A stretch of 64,000 nucleotides of DNA from Gnetum montanum (taxonomy: Eukaryota > Streptophyta > Gnetopsida > Gnetales > Gnetaceae), in assembly GCA_015680685.1 (NCBI GenBank), contig MNCI01004721.1:655206-719205 (forward strand). The letters are read 5' to 3'. The first letter of the stretch is position 1, and each line of letters begins with the position of its first letter. Below, in pieces: positions 32,101-42,491 of this stretch. Below the pieces are notes generated by a model. The model had not been told where the DNA came from, searched no databases, and worked only from the letters and a program-made list of their open reading frames with translations. The position numbers were made by a program, and so were the translations under genes.

Positions 32101-34541
32101 TTATAGTTGTGAGAGGTTGTCTGGGCTTTTAGTTCCAAAGAAAGGTCTTCTCTTTTTGTGGTTGTTGGAACCAGCAGCGGGTTGAATATTTATGGCTCTC
32201 GTAGCATTTTGTGGCTGCGGTTGAGTGGGGAGTTCCCCTTGCATTGTTAGAGCAGGAGGTGTTATGGGAACTACCAATGGAAGAGGTGCAGATATATTAG
32301 GAGGATGGTATGGGTATGGAGTCTCTCCCAGAGGAGAATGAGTCCTTCTAAAGTACTCCCGAACTTGGTAGTGACGTTGGGGAGTTGTGTGATCCATGGA
32401 GTCACTTGGAGAAATCAGTTGCTACACGTAGTATCCATATGGGTCTGGCTACCGGTAAGGGTACTATTATTTCGGCAATGGCATCCCCCATGACTGTGGG
32501 TATTGCCGTTGCTGATGTTGTCCAATGGGTTGTGGTGGAGTTCCACTTGGATAGTATGTCAACGGTTGGTGGAACTGTCTTGGTTTACCTTGGGGATAAG
32601 GTAACCTTCGGGGTGTCTGCCATCTGTTGAGTCTCAGGTTGAGTGCATACAACCCAGACTCTTGTAAATGTGAGATGATTGAACAACATCCCTTAGGATG
32701 GTGGTCATATTGGCAGATCTCACATCCACTGTCATCGTCTGTGTCTAAATCCACAACCTCATTGGAGATAGTTATTTTCCCCTTACCCTTGTCAAGTGTA
32801 GGGCTTGAATCTCTCTGCCTTTTCTTGTCCTTGTCACTACTTCGTTCCTCCTTAGACTCCTCTACAATCTTTAGGATAGTTTCAATTTTACTGTCTAAGG
32901 AGCTCCATACTTCATCTACCTTAGTCGATACTTTTGTTATTAGCTTCTGAAGTGGCAAGATTTTTCTGTTCACCAACTCTTTGAGTGGTGACTCATCCTC
33001 TTCATCGTAAAATCTCACTTCCTTCTTTCAAAGAGAGGGATCACGGTTATATTCTTTCGCACTTTCTCTTTTTCGTAGCTCCCTTTCTTCTTTGGCTACT
33101 TGTTCCAACAAGCGATGAACTTCATGGGATCTAAGTTCTGATAATCTTCCTTGAGCATAAGTCCCAAGGGTTCTCCTAGTTTCATACCTTAGCCCATCTA
33201 CGATGTGGTGGAGTTGATCTCACTATACGTAACCATGGCCCGAGCAACGATGTAACAATGCGTAGTAGTGGCCCATGGTAGCATCCAAGGGTTCATGAGT
33301 ACCTTGCTTCCATCCTTGGATTTGCTTACGCAAGTTAGACACTTTGGAGTACATTTGATATTTATCATTGAAGAGTTCTAACATCGTACTCCACCTCCTA
33401 ATGTTTCTAGTTCTAAGGACCAGTACCAGTTCTCTGCTTCCTTAATGAGTATCCTGGGAAACAACTTTAGTTTCTTCCACTCATTTTCTATGTTTTGTAA
33501 GGCGCAGGCATCATGGAATGCTTGTAAATGATTTTGTGGATCCGTGTTGTATCCCCCTTCAAAGCGTGGGATGTTATTCATGTTTAAGCGCTTGATCCGG
33601 CTATCTTTTAAATGCCTTGTGGGTATCCTATCTACCTCTGTGATATCTAGCATGCTTCGGGTGGCAAGTAGGGGTTCGTCATGATAATCTCTTTCATGAT
33701 GTCTATGATGTCTACGTTGTTCCCTAGTTTCCCTTCGTTCCTACCCTTGTCCTCGCTCTCGACTCTCTTGTCGAGGTCTCTCATTTTTCCTACCTCTATC
33801 CTCACCATTATGCTCTCAATGGCTGCATCTTGATGTGGAAGGAGAGGGTGAATGATGTGAAGAAGGGGAAGAAGAAGGAGAACCATCACCATGAAGATGT
33901 TTCTTACCTTCTCTTCTATGGCTTTAGGCCCGATCGTGATGACGATCTAAGTGCCCATCCTTGTCATGTGTTATTGTTCCCTCAGTGAACAGCTGGTGTT
34001 CACGGGGATCAGAACCAGGGTTGTGTATTGTGGAGCATAGGTTTTGATACCCCACCTCCTCACTATCGTTAGGAGGGGGAACATCTTTCTATAGAGAACC
34101 TGTTATAAGTGGTTCACCATCTCTAATTTCACTTAGGACGTGCGGGACCTCTTTGCCCTTCAACAGTGTATGTTGGCTCTCTTGCCTTGAGTCCCTTATA
34201 CGTTGTGTGGTTGTGGGATGGTAATCCATCATGTCAAAATCACCTATAACGTATTTAGCATAGAGCTGAGTCATGTCAATCTATGCCAAAGCACGAAGGA
34301 GCATGTTAGGGATAGCACGATCTAGAGGTAACACTATGTTACCTTGCAAATCTCTCCAGCACATTTGTTCATCCTGATGGAGGATAAAAGTAAAATTGGG
34401 TATATACTCATCAAGATGAGTATATTCCACCCTATATTATTGAGGAACTGGCGGATTTAAGTTATGTGTTTTAGACTGCCAACTATTCTTTGTATGATCC
34501 CTAGGTGGTGAATTGCTCTTATGAGAAAAAGAAGAAGACAT
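32101..34541 (-). pseudogene. Decayed full-length gag (A3)
   Basis: The likely start is the ATG at 34541 (MSSSFSHKSNSPPRDH), about 110 bp left of the gap. Two in-frame stops follow (near 34436 and 34280, both at CAG/CAA-like positions). Then come MTQLYAKYVIGDFDMMDYHP (34274), an Arg/Glu/Ser/His-rich stretch (33647-33990) and the core RIKRLNMNNIPRFEGGYNTD with FPRILIKEAENWYW (33378-33600). Further on are a gag helical domain (33110-33370), a Lys/Glu/Asp-rich coiled segment (32770-33018) and a Cys/His cluster CEICQYDHHPKGC (about 32700-32740). A Pro/Gln-rich linker to protease (32101-32640) completes it. This is the most complete gag of family A here. Confidence 0.78.
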
Positions 34542-34650
34542 TGTGTCTTATTCGGTGTGCTGTTTAACCATTATATAATTTTTCTTTTAATTAACCCTAA
34601 GGTTTGTTTAATCTCCCAACGATGTGAGTGATTTCCTATGTTCTACTTAG

Positions 34651-35071
34651 NNNNNNNNNNNNNNNNNNNNNNNNNNNNNNNNNNNNNNNNNNNNNNNNNN
34701 NNNNNNNNNNNNNNNNNNNNNNNNNNNNNNNNNNNNNNNNNNNNNNNNNNNNNNNNNNNNNNNNNNNNNNNNNNNNNNNNNNNNNNNNNNNNNNNNNNNN
34801 NNNNNNNNNNNNNNNNNNNNNNNNNNNNNNNNNNNNNNNNNNNNNNNNNNNNNNNNNNNNNNNNNNNNNNNNNNNNNNNNNNNNNNNNNNNNNNNNNNNN
34901 NNNNNNNNNNNNNNNNNNNNNNNNNNNNNNNNNNNNNNNNNNNNNNNNNNNNNNNNNNNNNNNNNNNNNNNNNNNNNNNNNNNNNNNNNNNNNNNNNNNN
35001 NNNNNNNNNNNNNNNNNNNNNNNNNNNNNNNNNNNNNNNNNNNNNNNNNNNNNNNNNNNNNNNNNNNNNNN
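34651..35071. other. Assembly gap, 421 N
   Basis: Run of N. It hides the start of the A3 5' LTR and its primer-binding site. Comparison with the 3' LTR shows about 592 LTR bases should lie before 35072, so the gap is probably larger than drawn. Open frames spanning the gap are meaningless. A further single N occurs at 60638. Confidence 0.99.
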
Positions 35072-35321
35072 AGATCCGTTCACTTTGGAGCTACTACTAT
35101 GGGCACATGGAAAATATTCTATCTCTGGAGAGGTAAAACTACCAGAGTTTCACTAAGGGTCTAGATCTAGATGTAAAACAAGGGAGAGTCGCCTCTTATT
35201 TATAGACTTGGTGATGCACTGCGATATCGTGTACGCGATATCGCCGGGGACGATGCGATATCGCGTACGAAATATTGCATGGGATGCAATATCGCAGCGG
35301 ATGCAATATCACGTCCCATCA
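35072..35321 (-). repeat. 5' LTR of A3, partial (rest in gap)
   Basis: Aligns with 19144-19328. Between TATA (about 35197-35207) and the LTR end it carries six GATATC or variant palindromes (35220-35313), more than the 3' LTR has. It ends CCCATCA and is followed by the CCACT target duplication. Confidence 0.88.
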
Positions 35322-35326
35322 CCACT

Positions 35327-35435
35327 CTTTTATCTTTGATCTTTCACTTGCCATGACTTATGAGGTAGGAACTCTCCTTGATCAACAACATACACCACCT
35401 TGGACTTTGAAGATCTTTTGATTTCTTTGATGAAG
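35327..35435 (-). other. Internal piece of X between A3 and C
   Basis: 109 bp of X left between the CCACT duplication of A3 and the TGAAG duplication of C. On the minus strand it leads into the X ORF at 18551, after removal of A3. Confidence 0.65.
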
Positions 35436-36575
35436 TGAGGATTAAGAACTTAGAAGGAGGGTTGAATAAGTTCCCCAATTAAAGTCAAACTTGTCATACA
35501 AAACACACCAAAAATTATGTGGTTCTCCAACTTGGATACTCCACACTCATAGGGTAGATTCCTTGAACACCTTTGGACTTTGTTTCTTTCAAAATGTGGT
35601 TTTGAGAACATCACAACCTTTACATGATTTGAGCTCTGCTACAGAGAGTTTCATCACTATGAAATCTCTCAATCTCGTAAGGTGCCAACAAGCTCAAAGT
35701 ATGGTTTAGAGGATCCCATAACCTATACAAAAATTGAGCTATGCTTTGAAGTGTTTTGGCACTACAAAACTACTCAATCTCATAGGATCATGATAAGCTC
35801 AATGTTGATGCCTTCCTGCAATAAGCACATCAACCCCATAGGGCAACAAAGAAATAGAAAGGAAAATAAGGAATGAATGTAACTCAAATTACAAGTCCTT
35901 GTACTTTGAAACACAATACTACAATCAAGAAAATGATAAGACAATTAAGAACACAAGCACAATAGCATAGAATAGCCAATGATAGCTTTAATGTTTATAG
36001 GTCTTGCACAATTTTCAAGAATTTGATGTCTTTGTATAGATTTAGAGTTTCTAAAAATGTCTTGGAATTTGTATAACAGCTATCCAATAGCTAGCATAAA
36101 CATGTCCTTCAAGGTTGTGATATCTACCTTATTTTAGGCTCAATTCTAGAGAGATGTTTCCTTGGAGAATGGGATGTCTCTTGGGAGATGTCTTCTTTCT
36201 AATGGGAATGTCTCTTGTCTTTTGAAAACATCTTCCTATGAATCCATTCTTCTCATCTAAGACATCTACTATATCTTGGAGACGTCTTCTCAACTTTGGA
36301 GCTTTGGTTTTTGAGGCTTTCGCTCATTGATTTGGCTTCTTCCCAATCCTTGGAGCATCTTCATTTTATTTGTAGCTTTTTTTTTCATCCTTATGTATCC
36401 ATGCTCTCATCTTGCATATGAAGTCTTTATTTTGACAACCCACTATAGATTTCATTCCCTTGAGTCCTTGTTCATGATGTGGAGTTCTTGTTCATGACTT
36501 GTAAACACATCATACATAATAAACATTCTTTATTCTCCATTTTCCTTAAGGTTTTGGCATACCAAAAGGTCAACA
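35436..36575 (-). repeat. 3' LTR of C
   Basis: On the minus strand it starts TGTTGACCTTTTGG and ends AATCCTCA. TATA (CTATAAACATT) is at about 35990-36000. A run of GAGATGTCT/AGACATCT-type motifs lies at 36150-36290, 150-290 bp upstream of it. Confidence 0.9.
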
Positions 36576-36595
36576 ATCTCCCCCTTTTTGGTGAT
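36576..36595 (-). other. Polypurine tract of C
   Basis: Reads ATCACCAAAAAGGGGGAGAT on the minus strand, directly before TGTTGACC. This AAAAAGGGGGAGATTG form is typical of plant copia elements. Confidence 0.85.
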
Positions 36596-36938
36596 GTCCA
36601 AGACTTAAGAATATGGACGAGTAATTATACAATGATAATAATCGATAAAAATACTTTAAGACATATAAATTATGATGGTAGCTAAGGTTATCACTAGGAT
36701 AGGGATCTCTAGTTCAAGGCATAGAGATAAAAAAGGATTTCCAAGATACTCTATACTATCCAAGACAAAAGCAACCTGTCTCCATAACATTATAATGATA
36801 ATACATAACTAGGAGTCCAAATCATGTATTCATAACCATATATAACATAACCATGTATAACAACAAGATCTGTCAATAGTCCAAACCAAAAATTCTCCTT
36901 CTTTTTGGGCATCAACAAAAAGGAGGGATCACTAGATC

Positions 36939-38566
36939 CTAATAGTTGATCTCAATGACATCATCTAAATCTACACTAGAAGAAACCACAGCACGAGAAG
37001 GTCTATATGTCTCATCATCATCATCATCATCATTGTTGGTACTAGAGCTGGAGACATGTTGCTCATTGTTGTCATTTGAAGAGGGTAGTTGTACTGGAAT
37101 TCTCCATGGATGGAGCTTTACTTGAAAGCGAGATGAAGTTTATTGATCGTATTAGGATGGAGCCTTTTGAGAGGAGGAGGAAGCACCCTTTTTTTGATAA
37201 GTGATGGGATCAACGAGTCTCCACTGAGAGGTAGTTCCAAAGATGCTATGCATAGCCTATTACTCAAATATCATTGGAGCATCATCTAGATGGTGGAAGT
37301 TGGGTTTAGCATGTGTGCAATTAGGAAGCTCCCCCTAACATGCACCAATGGAGCATTAAGCTCATTTGAATCTAAGGTATTTCCTGAATCATATGCCCAA
37401 GAAGGTCCAATTGTTGCTAAATGTTTAGGTGGCATAGGAATGTCCTCCTTACTATATAAAATGGGAGTGGTGATATCCTCAAATTGATATCCACTAGAAG
37501 GAAAAGGTACACTAGTTGCATCCATTCTCTTACGGAGGTAAGAGAGATTCCTATGAATCATCCCCAAGGTAAAAGAAAATGGCTAAAGCAGCTTCTTCAA
37601 AAATGATATCATTGGATTGTTAAATGAATTGGACCTTCTCAACTAAGGAGAGGCTTGAGATGGTGATGAAGATCTCTTCTTTTGGGAATTTACATGCATA
37701 GTGCTAGTTTTTGCTTCCTCAACATGGGTGGAGCTCCTCTTCTTTGCATACTCAATGAGGCTCCTCTTGTCTTTAAGCAAAGGCATGTTAAGAATGAACA
37801 CACCCCTTTATTAAATTAACAAGCTGATGAGGTGAGGGTGCCCAAGGATTCTCTCCTTGGTGAGTGAACCTAACATGTCACTATAGAGAGTATGACCCAA
37901 TTCCAATGGTTGTCCTATAAGAAGGTAGTACAAAAAACAATTAGGTAGACAACAAATAATTATAGCTTCCCCACTTTACAATGATGTTATACAAAATAAT
38001 GAATATAGGATGGAAGCATTAAGGGCCATTTGACTTCTGTAAATCCTCCCACTATGAAGAGACACTAACTTCCCAAACAATGCATCACAAATTTCATCTT
38101 AGGAACTAGATTTATACTATTTGTAAAAATATCACTCATGGAATGAATGGTGACTCTAAACACATCAGCACTTGAAATCCCAAGTAATGCATTTATCACT
38201 TGAGGAGATACTTCAATTAGTAGACCACCAACTATAGTAGTGAAAGCCCCAACAAAAGCATTTGTTATAACAATTTTATAGTAAAATTCTTTGATCAGAA
38301 TTTCAAGCACAAAAAAATTCATAGATATGAAGCTAGCCTAATTCAATACATGGAAGAAACTCATTAGTTTCTTCTATATATGCTGAGAAAAAGAAAGAGA
38401 TCACTTAGAAATGAAGGAAATGGTTCGAGTTACCTCAAACTGGTGTAAAATGCTCATTGATCTAAATTGAGGATTGTAGGTATTTGTAGTGCTAGTAGAA
38501 GCATTTTTTTATCTTCTTACTCCTCTTAGGTAGGACTCTTGATGTTTCTACCTTCTTGTGGGCCAT
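36939..38566 (-). pseudogene. Plant-transposon-protein-like ORF carried by C
   Basis: The start ATG at 38566 is followed by a basic segment (MAHKKVETSR, then KRSKKIKK), a possible nuclear signal. The core reads ILIKEFYYKIVITNAFVGAF and VSPQVINALLGISSADVFRV (38065-38322). It continues with GSYNYLLST near 37960 and GQPLELGHTLYSDMLGSLTK near 37880, in shifting frames. The pattern EFY, then SPxxINxLLGI, then GxPLxLGH is that of the 'putative plant transposon protein' domain (Pfam Transposase_32 type), from memory of the family. The C-terminus is Ser/Asp-rich with a run of six Asp (37015-37034) and stops at 36939. It replaces pol in this element. Function is unknown; the gene is broken by several stops and frameshifts. 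Confidence 0.6.
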
Positions 38567-38669
38567 GGTTGTTGAAGAAATTGCACAAATTGTAGCTGTT
38601 GGTAAAACCCTGCTTGTCTTCTGTTGGACTTCTATGTGCGAATGATTAAAAAAAATGGTTGAATGAGGA

Positions 38670-38880
38670 TTTTAAATGAAAAGATAGACATCTCCTTTGA
38701 AAGAAATTCATCTATGTCATGCTTTAAAAACCTATGTAGACATCTCCTTTGAGAAGTAGACATCTCTATCACAAGAAATGTAAACACAGGAAGACATCTC
38801 CTTTAAGGAGTAAACATCTCTAAGTAGACATCTTCTTTGAAAAGTAGACGTCTCATAGGAGATGTCTTGATGAAGATGCC
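38670..38880. repeat. Cluster of AGACATCTC-type motifs inside C
   Basis: At least six copies of TAGACATCTCCTTTGA-like words or their reverse, between gag and the second ORF. It resembles the motif arrays in the U3 of C, D and X. Confidence 0.7.
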
Positions 38881-39260
38881 TTAACAAGGTGGGGTTTAGC
38901 AAGAGAAGGCTTAGGGATGGTTGCTAAGGATTATAGTCTTAAAGATGGTGAATTAAATACTTACCTTTACTTACCTTTCATGCTGAAGAGAAGGAAGAAA
39001 TGTCTAGGAGGCTTGAGAATGAGATCCCTCTTTTGAGGTATCTCCCCTCATATGGATTTCATCTATTTCTAAGCATTGGCTTCCTTTGACAAACTCATTT
39101 GAGAGGATTTTCTTGTTATTGTCTTTCTTTTTCTTAATTCTCCACACCTTTCTCATTCACTTGTCCTTTATCTTGTTATCTTGCACAACTTTCTTTCTAG
39201 ATACATTTTGATAAGACCAAGGAGTTCTGTGATATGCCCATGTATTCATATGATAATACT

Positions 39261-40835
39261 TCAAATCAAAATCCCATTTCTTATGTCCAAATTTATTACA
39301 GTAATCGCACATACTCTTATGTTTGGGTAAAAGTTATTAGACTTTGAAATAAATTTTTGGCCAAATGGAATGCTAGTGGTTACCTCAACCTCTAAAGGAG
39401 CCTTTTTTTTTAATGTTTTTGACACTTGTTCTTGTTGATAGCAACCTAGTCCACTTTTATAATTTGAACTTTTTCCTTGCCCAAAAACTATTTGAAGAGA
39501 TTGCTTTCTGTTGACCAACCTTTCATTTATAAGTTTTGTGTCTGTAACTTCTACTTTAGCTTGCTCATAAGTTAAGGTTAGTTTTTTATTCTTAGCCCTT
39601 AGGTCTGAGATTTCTTTTGTGAGATCTAAAATATTTATAGTTAGTAAAGAAATATCTTGATCCTTCATTTTTAGTTGTTCATCTAACTTTATATAGAGAC
39701 TTTGAAATGATAGAAGTTCCTTACATAAAAGGTCACACCTTTCTTCATCATTTTCAGATTGATCATCATTTGAGAGGCTAGTACTGTCATCTATGAGGGC
39801 CATACAAATAAGATTTGAATCTTTTGTATCATCATCCACATCATCATTTGGTTTTCCATCATCCTAGCTTGAGTAAAGGTTGGTCTTTTTTATATCCATA
39901 TCATTGTCGTGCTTCCATTACAACCTACAATTACTGGAACATTCAGAGGCCACATGGCCCCTTCCACCACAAATCCAACATTCTATCAAAAAGGAATCAA
40001 AATTAGAGTTTGAAGAATACTTACCTCTAACCTTACCTTTGGTGTAGGATTGGTTGGGTCCTTATTAATAGAGATTCTTACCTCTTTTTCCTAAAAGCCT
40101 TTGAAGTCTTCTTAATAGAAGACCAATTTATTCTTGATTGTTCACTTCATGATCTGTTGGGTCCTTCTCTTTGGATGTTAATTCCAAGGCAATGGTTTTT
40201 TCTTTTATTGCCTCTTCTCTTATGAGATTCATTTCATAAGCAATAAGAGCACTTTAGAGTTCTTTGAATTTTAAGACCAAAAAGTCCCTAATTTCTTCCA
40301 TAGCTATAACCTTAGGTCTAAACTTAGGTTGGAGTGTTTGAATCATTTTTATTATCACATCACTTTCAGGCAAGTCCTTACCTATAGCCCTAATGGCTAA
40401 ATCATTAGCCTTAGAGAAATAGTCTTTTATCTTTTTACCTTCTCTTATTTTGAGTTTGTCATACTCACTTTGTAAGACCAAAAGTTTAGATTGTTTGACT
40501 ATGGATGTGCCTTCATAGGTAGCTTCTAAGGTTTCTCAAATTTCCTTAGTAGTTCTACACCTAGGTATCCTATTGAATTCAAACTTATTTAATGCATAAT
40601 ATACATAATTTTTTGCTTTGGAATCGTACATAAAGTTACATTTTTCTTTCGATGTCCACTTGCTTTGTGATTTGAGGGCCTTCGTTTCACTATTGATAGG
40701 TGGTATATATCCTTTGAGGATGGCCTCAAAAACCTTAAACTCCATTGACTCAAAGAATCCTTGCATCCTTATCTTTCAATAGGCAAAATCAAACCCATCG
40801 AACATTTGTGGCTTTGAGTAAGATTTCCCCTCCAT
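39261..40835 (-). pseudogene. copia gag of C (UBN2-type) with zinc knuckle
   Basis: The start ATG at 40835 gives MEGKSYSKPQMFDGFDFAY, then a TGA where a Trp is usual. Open pieces at 40536-40766, 40254-40481 and 39261-39839 are all in one frame, about 525 codons, with no net frameshift. Landmarks are LQSEYDKLKIREGKKIKDYF, NDLAIRAIGKDLPESDVIIK and PKFRPKVIAMEE, all characteristic of copia gag. A CCHC zinc knuckle, CWICGGRGHVASEC, lies at about 39935-39982. The C-terminal part is an acidic, then coiled-coil, segment (39480-39800). Gag packages the RNA. In-frame stops only, so decay is by point mutation. Confidence 0.85.
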
Positions 40836-40876
40836 AGTTCACTCTTGAAGGTTCATGTTGAGCATAAGAGTACTAG

Positions 40877-40888
40877 GCTTTGATACCA
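40877..40888 (-). other. Primer-binding site of C
   Basis: TGGTATCAAAGC on the minus strand, two bases from the 5' LTR end. It is one mismatch from TGGTATCAGAGC, the complement of plant initiator Met-tRNA used by most copia elements. Confidence 0.85.
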
Positions 40889-40890
40889 CT

Positions 40891-42022
40891 TGATGATCCA
40901 AAACTTAGATGGGGGGTTGAATAAGTTCCCTAATTGAAATCAAACCTGTTACATTAAACACATCAAAAATTACATGGTTCCCCAACTTGGGTACTCCACA
41001 CTCAGAGGGTAGATTCCTTGCACACCTCCATACTTTTTTTCTTTCAAAATGTGCTTTTGAGAACACCACAACCTTTACAAGATTTAAGCTCTACTACAGA
41101 TTTTCATCATTGCAAATTTCTCATCCTTGTAAGGTCCCAACAAGCTCAAAGTGTGGTTTAGAGGATCCCATAAGTTGTAAAAAAATTGAGCTATGCTTTG
41201 GAGTGTTTTGGTGCTACAAAAATATTCAATCCCATAGGATCCTGACAAGCTCAATGTTAATGCCTTCTCGCAAGAAGCACATCAACCTCACAAGGAAACA
41301 AAGAAATAGAAAGAAAATAAGAAGTAAGTGTAGCTTAAATTACAGGTCCTTCTACTTTGAAGCATAGTACTATAATAAAGTTAATGATGAGACAATTAAG
41401 AACATAAGTACAATAGCATAGAATAGATAATGATATCTTTTATGTTTAATAATCTTGCATAGTTCCCAAGAATTTAATGTCTTATAGCTTCAAAGTTTTT
41501 GAAAATGTCTTAGAATTAGTGTAAGGGCTACCTAATGGCTAGTGTGGACGTCTCCTTCAAAGTTTGGATGTCTACCTGAGTTCAGCCTCAAGTCTAGAAA
41601 GATGTCTCCTTGGAGAATGGGACATCTCTTGGGAGATGTCTTCTTTCCAATGGGGACATCTCTTATTTTTTGAAGATGTCTTCCTATTAATCCATTCTTC
41701 TCAACTTAGATGTCTACTATTTCTTGGAGACGTCTCCTCAACTTTGGAGCTCTAGTTTCTGAGGCTTTCTCTCATTGATTTGACTTCTTTCCAATCCTTG
41801 GGGTATATTCATTTTGTTTGTAGCTTTTTTTTTCATCCTTATGTGTCCATGCTATCATCTAGCCTATGAAATCTCCATTTTGATAACTCATTCTAGATTT
41901 CATTCTCTTGAGTCCTTGTTCATGATATGGAGTTCTTGTTCATGACCTATAAACACATCATCCACAACAAACATTCTTTTTTCTCCATTTTCCTTAAGGT
42001 TTTGGCATACCAAATGTCAACA
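40891..42022 (-). repeat. 5' LTR of C
   Basis: Aligns end to end with 35436-36575. On the minus strand it starts TGTTGACATTTGG and ends GGATCATCA. AGACATCTC-type motifs lie at 41550-41735. The TATA counterpart near 41440 is mutated. Confidence 0.9.
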
Positions 42023-42027
42023 TGAAG

Positions 42028-42490
42028 CTCTTGGTTTCCTCTCTTAAAATCTTTGAGTATTGAGCAATCCTTTCCTCAATAAGAGATACTTGAGAAATTC
42101 TTTTCTCATTAATATTTACTTCACTAAATCCTTTATCTTCCTTCCCTTCTTAATGGCTAAAAGATATTCTTTCTATTTTCCTCATCATATTTTCAAAGTT
42201 AGTATTGAATTTCTCCATATTCCTTCTTGAAGTTTTTACAAAATCTTGGTGCTTGTGGACATTTACTTTGGGAAGAATGACTTGCATTTTAGGGAAAAAA
42301 TTCTTAAAGGAGTCCTTAAGCTCTTAAAGCTCTTGATTAGTCTTCTACTTATAAGTCATACCTAAAGCAACAAGACTGATTTCCAAAAGAAAATGATAAA
42401 TATCCATAGTAATGTTCCTTTCATTCAAAGAAAATAGTAAGCTTCAACATAAAATTCTTGAAACATCTAGACTTTCACTATGATACCAAT
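42028..42490 (-). other. 5' internal region of X with primer site
   Basis: Leader and possible N-terminal coding part of X. Near 42060-42320 the minus strand is Glu/Lys-rich (coiled-coil-like) but has no open frame of note. The primer site at 42478-42489 reads TTGGTATCATAG on the minus strand, a degraded form of the initiator Met-tRNA site, and touches the 5' LTR. Confidence 0.6.
42478..42489 (-). other. Primer-binding site of X
   Basis: TTGGTATCATAG, compared with TTGGTATCAGAGC in D (48036-48048). It lies two bases from the LTR start at 42492. Confidence 0.6.
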
Positions 42491-42491
42491 A

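Larger units (their letters stand above)
18552..35321 (-). mobile_element. Athila-type non-autonomous element A3, target duplication CCACT
   Basis: 3' LTR 18552-19328, 5' LTR ending at 35321 (its start lies in the assembly gap). A perfect 5-bp duplication CCACT lies at 18547-18551 and 35322-35326. Without the nested element B the internal sequence is: 3' noncoding (19329-20171 and 30164-31270), protease (about 31370-32100), gag (32101-34541) and leader. RT, RNase H and integrase are missing: alignment with A2 passes from about 4920 to about 7880 across roughly 31270-31370, a deletion of about 3 kb. A3 could move only if A-type pol was supplied in trans. Confidence 0.9.
35436..42022 (-). mobile_element. 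Copia-like non-autonomous element C, target duplication TGAAG
   Basis: LTRs 35436-36575 (1140 bp) and 40891-42022 (1132 bp), with a perfect target duplication TGAAG at 35431-35435 and 42023-42027. On the minus strand: primer site 40888-40877, gag 40835 to 39261, and a short spacer with repeated AGACATCTC motifs. Then come an ORF of about 540 codons resembling plant transposon proteins (38566 to 36939) and a classic copia polypurine tract at 36595-36576. There is no protease, integrase, RT or RNase H. The two LTRs differ by about 15% over their first 120 bp, so the insertion is old. Confidence 0.92.

Noticed and set aside
34628-35164. Open frames of 146-178 codons across the gap
   Set aside because: Almost entirely N; artefact.
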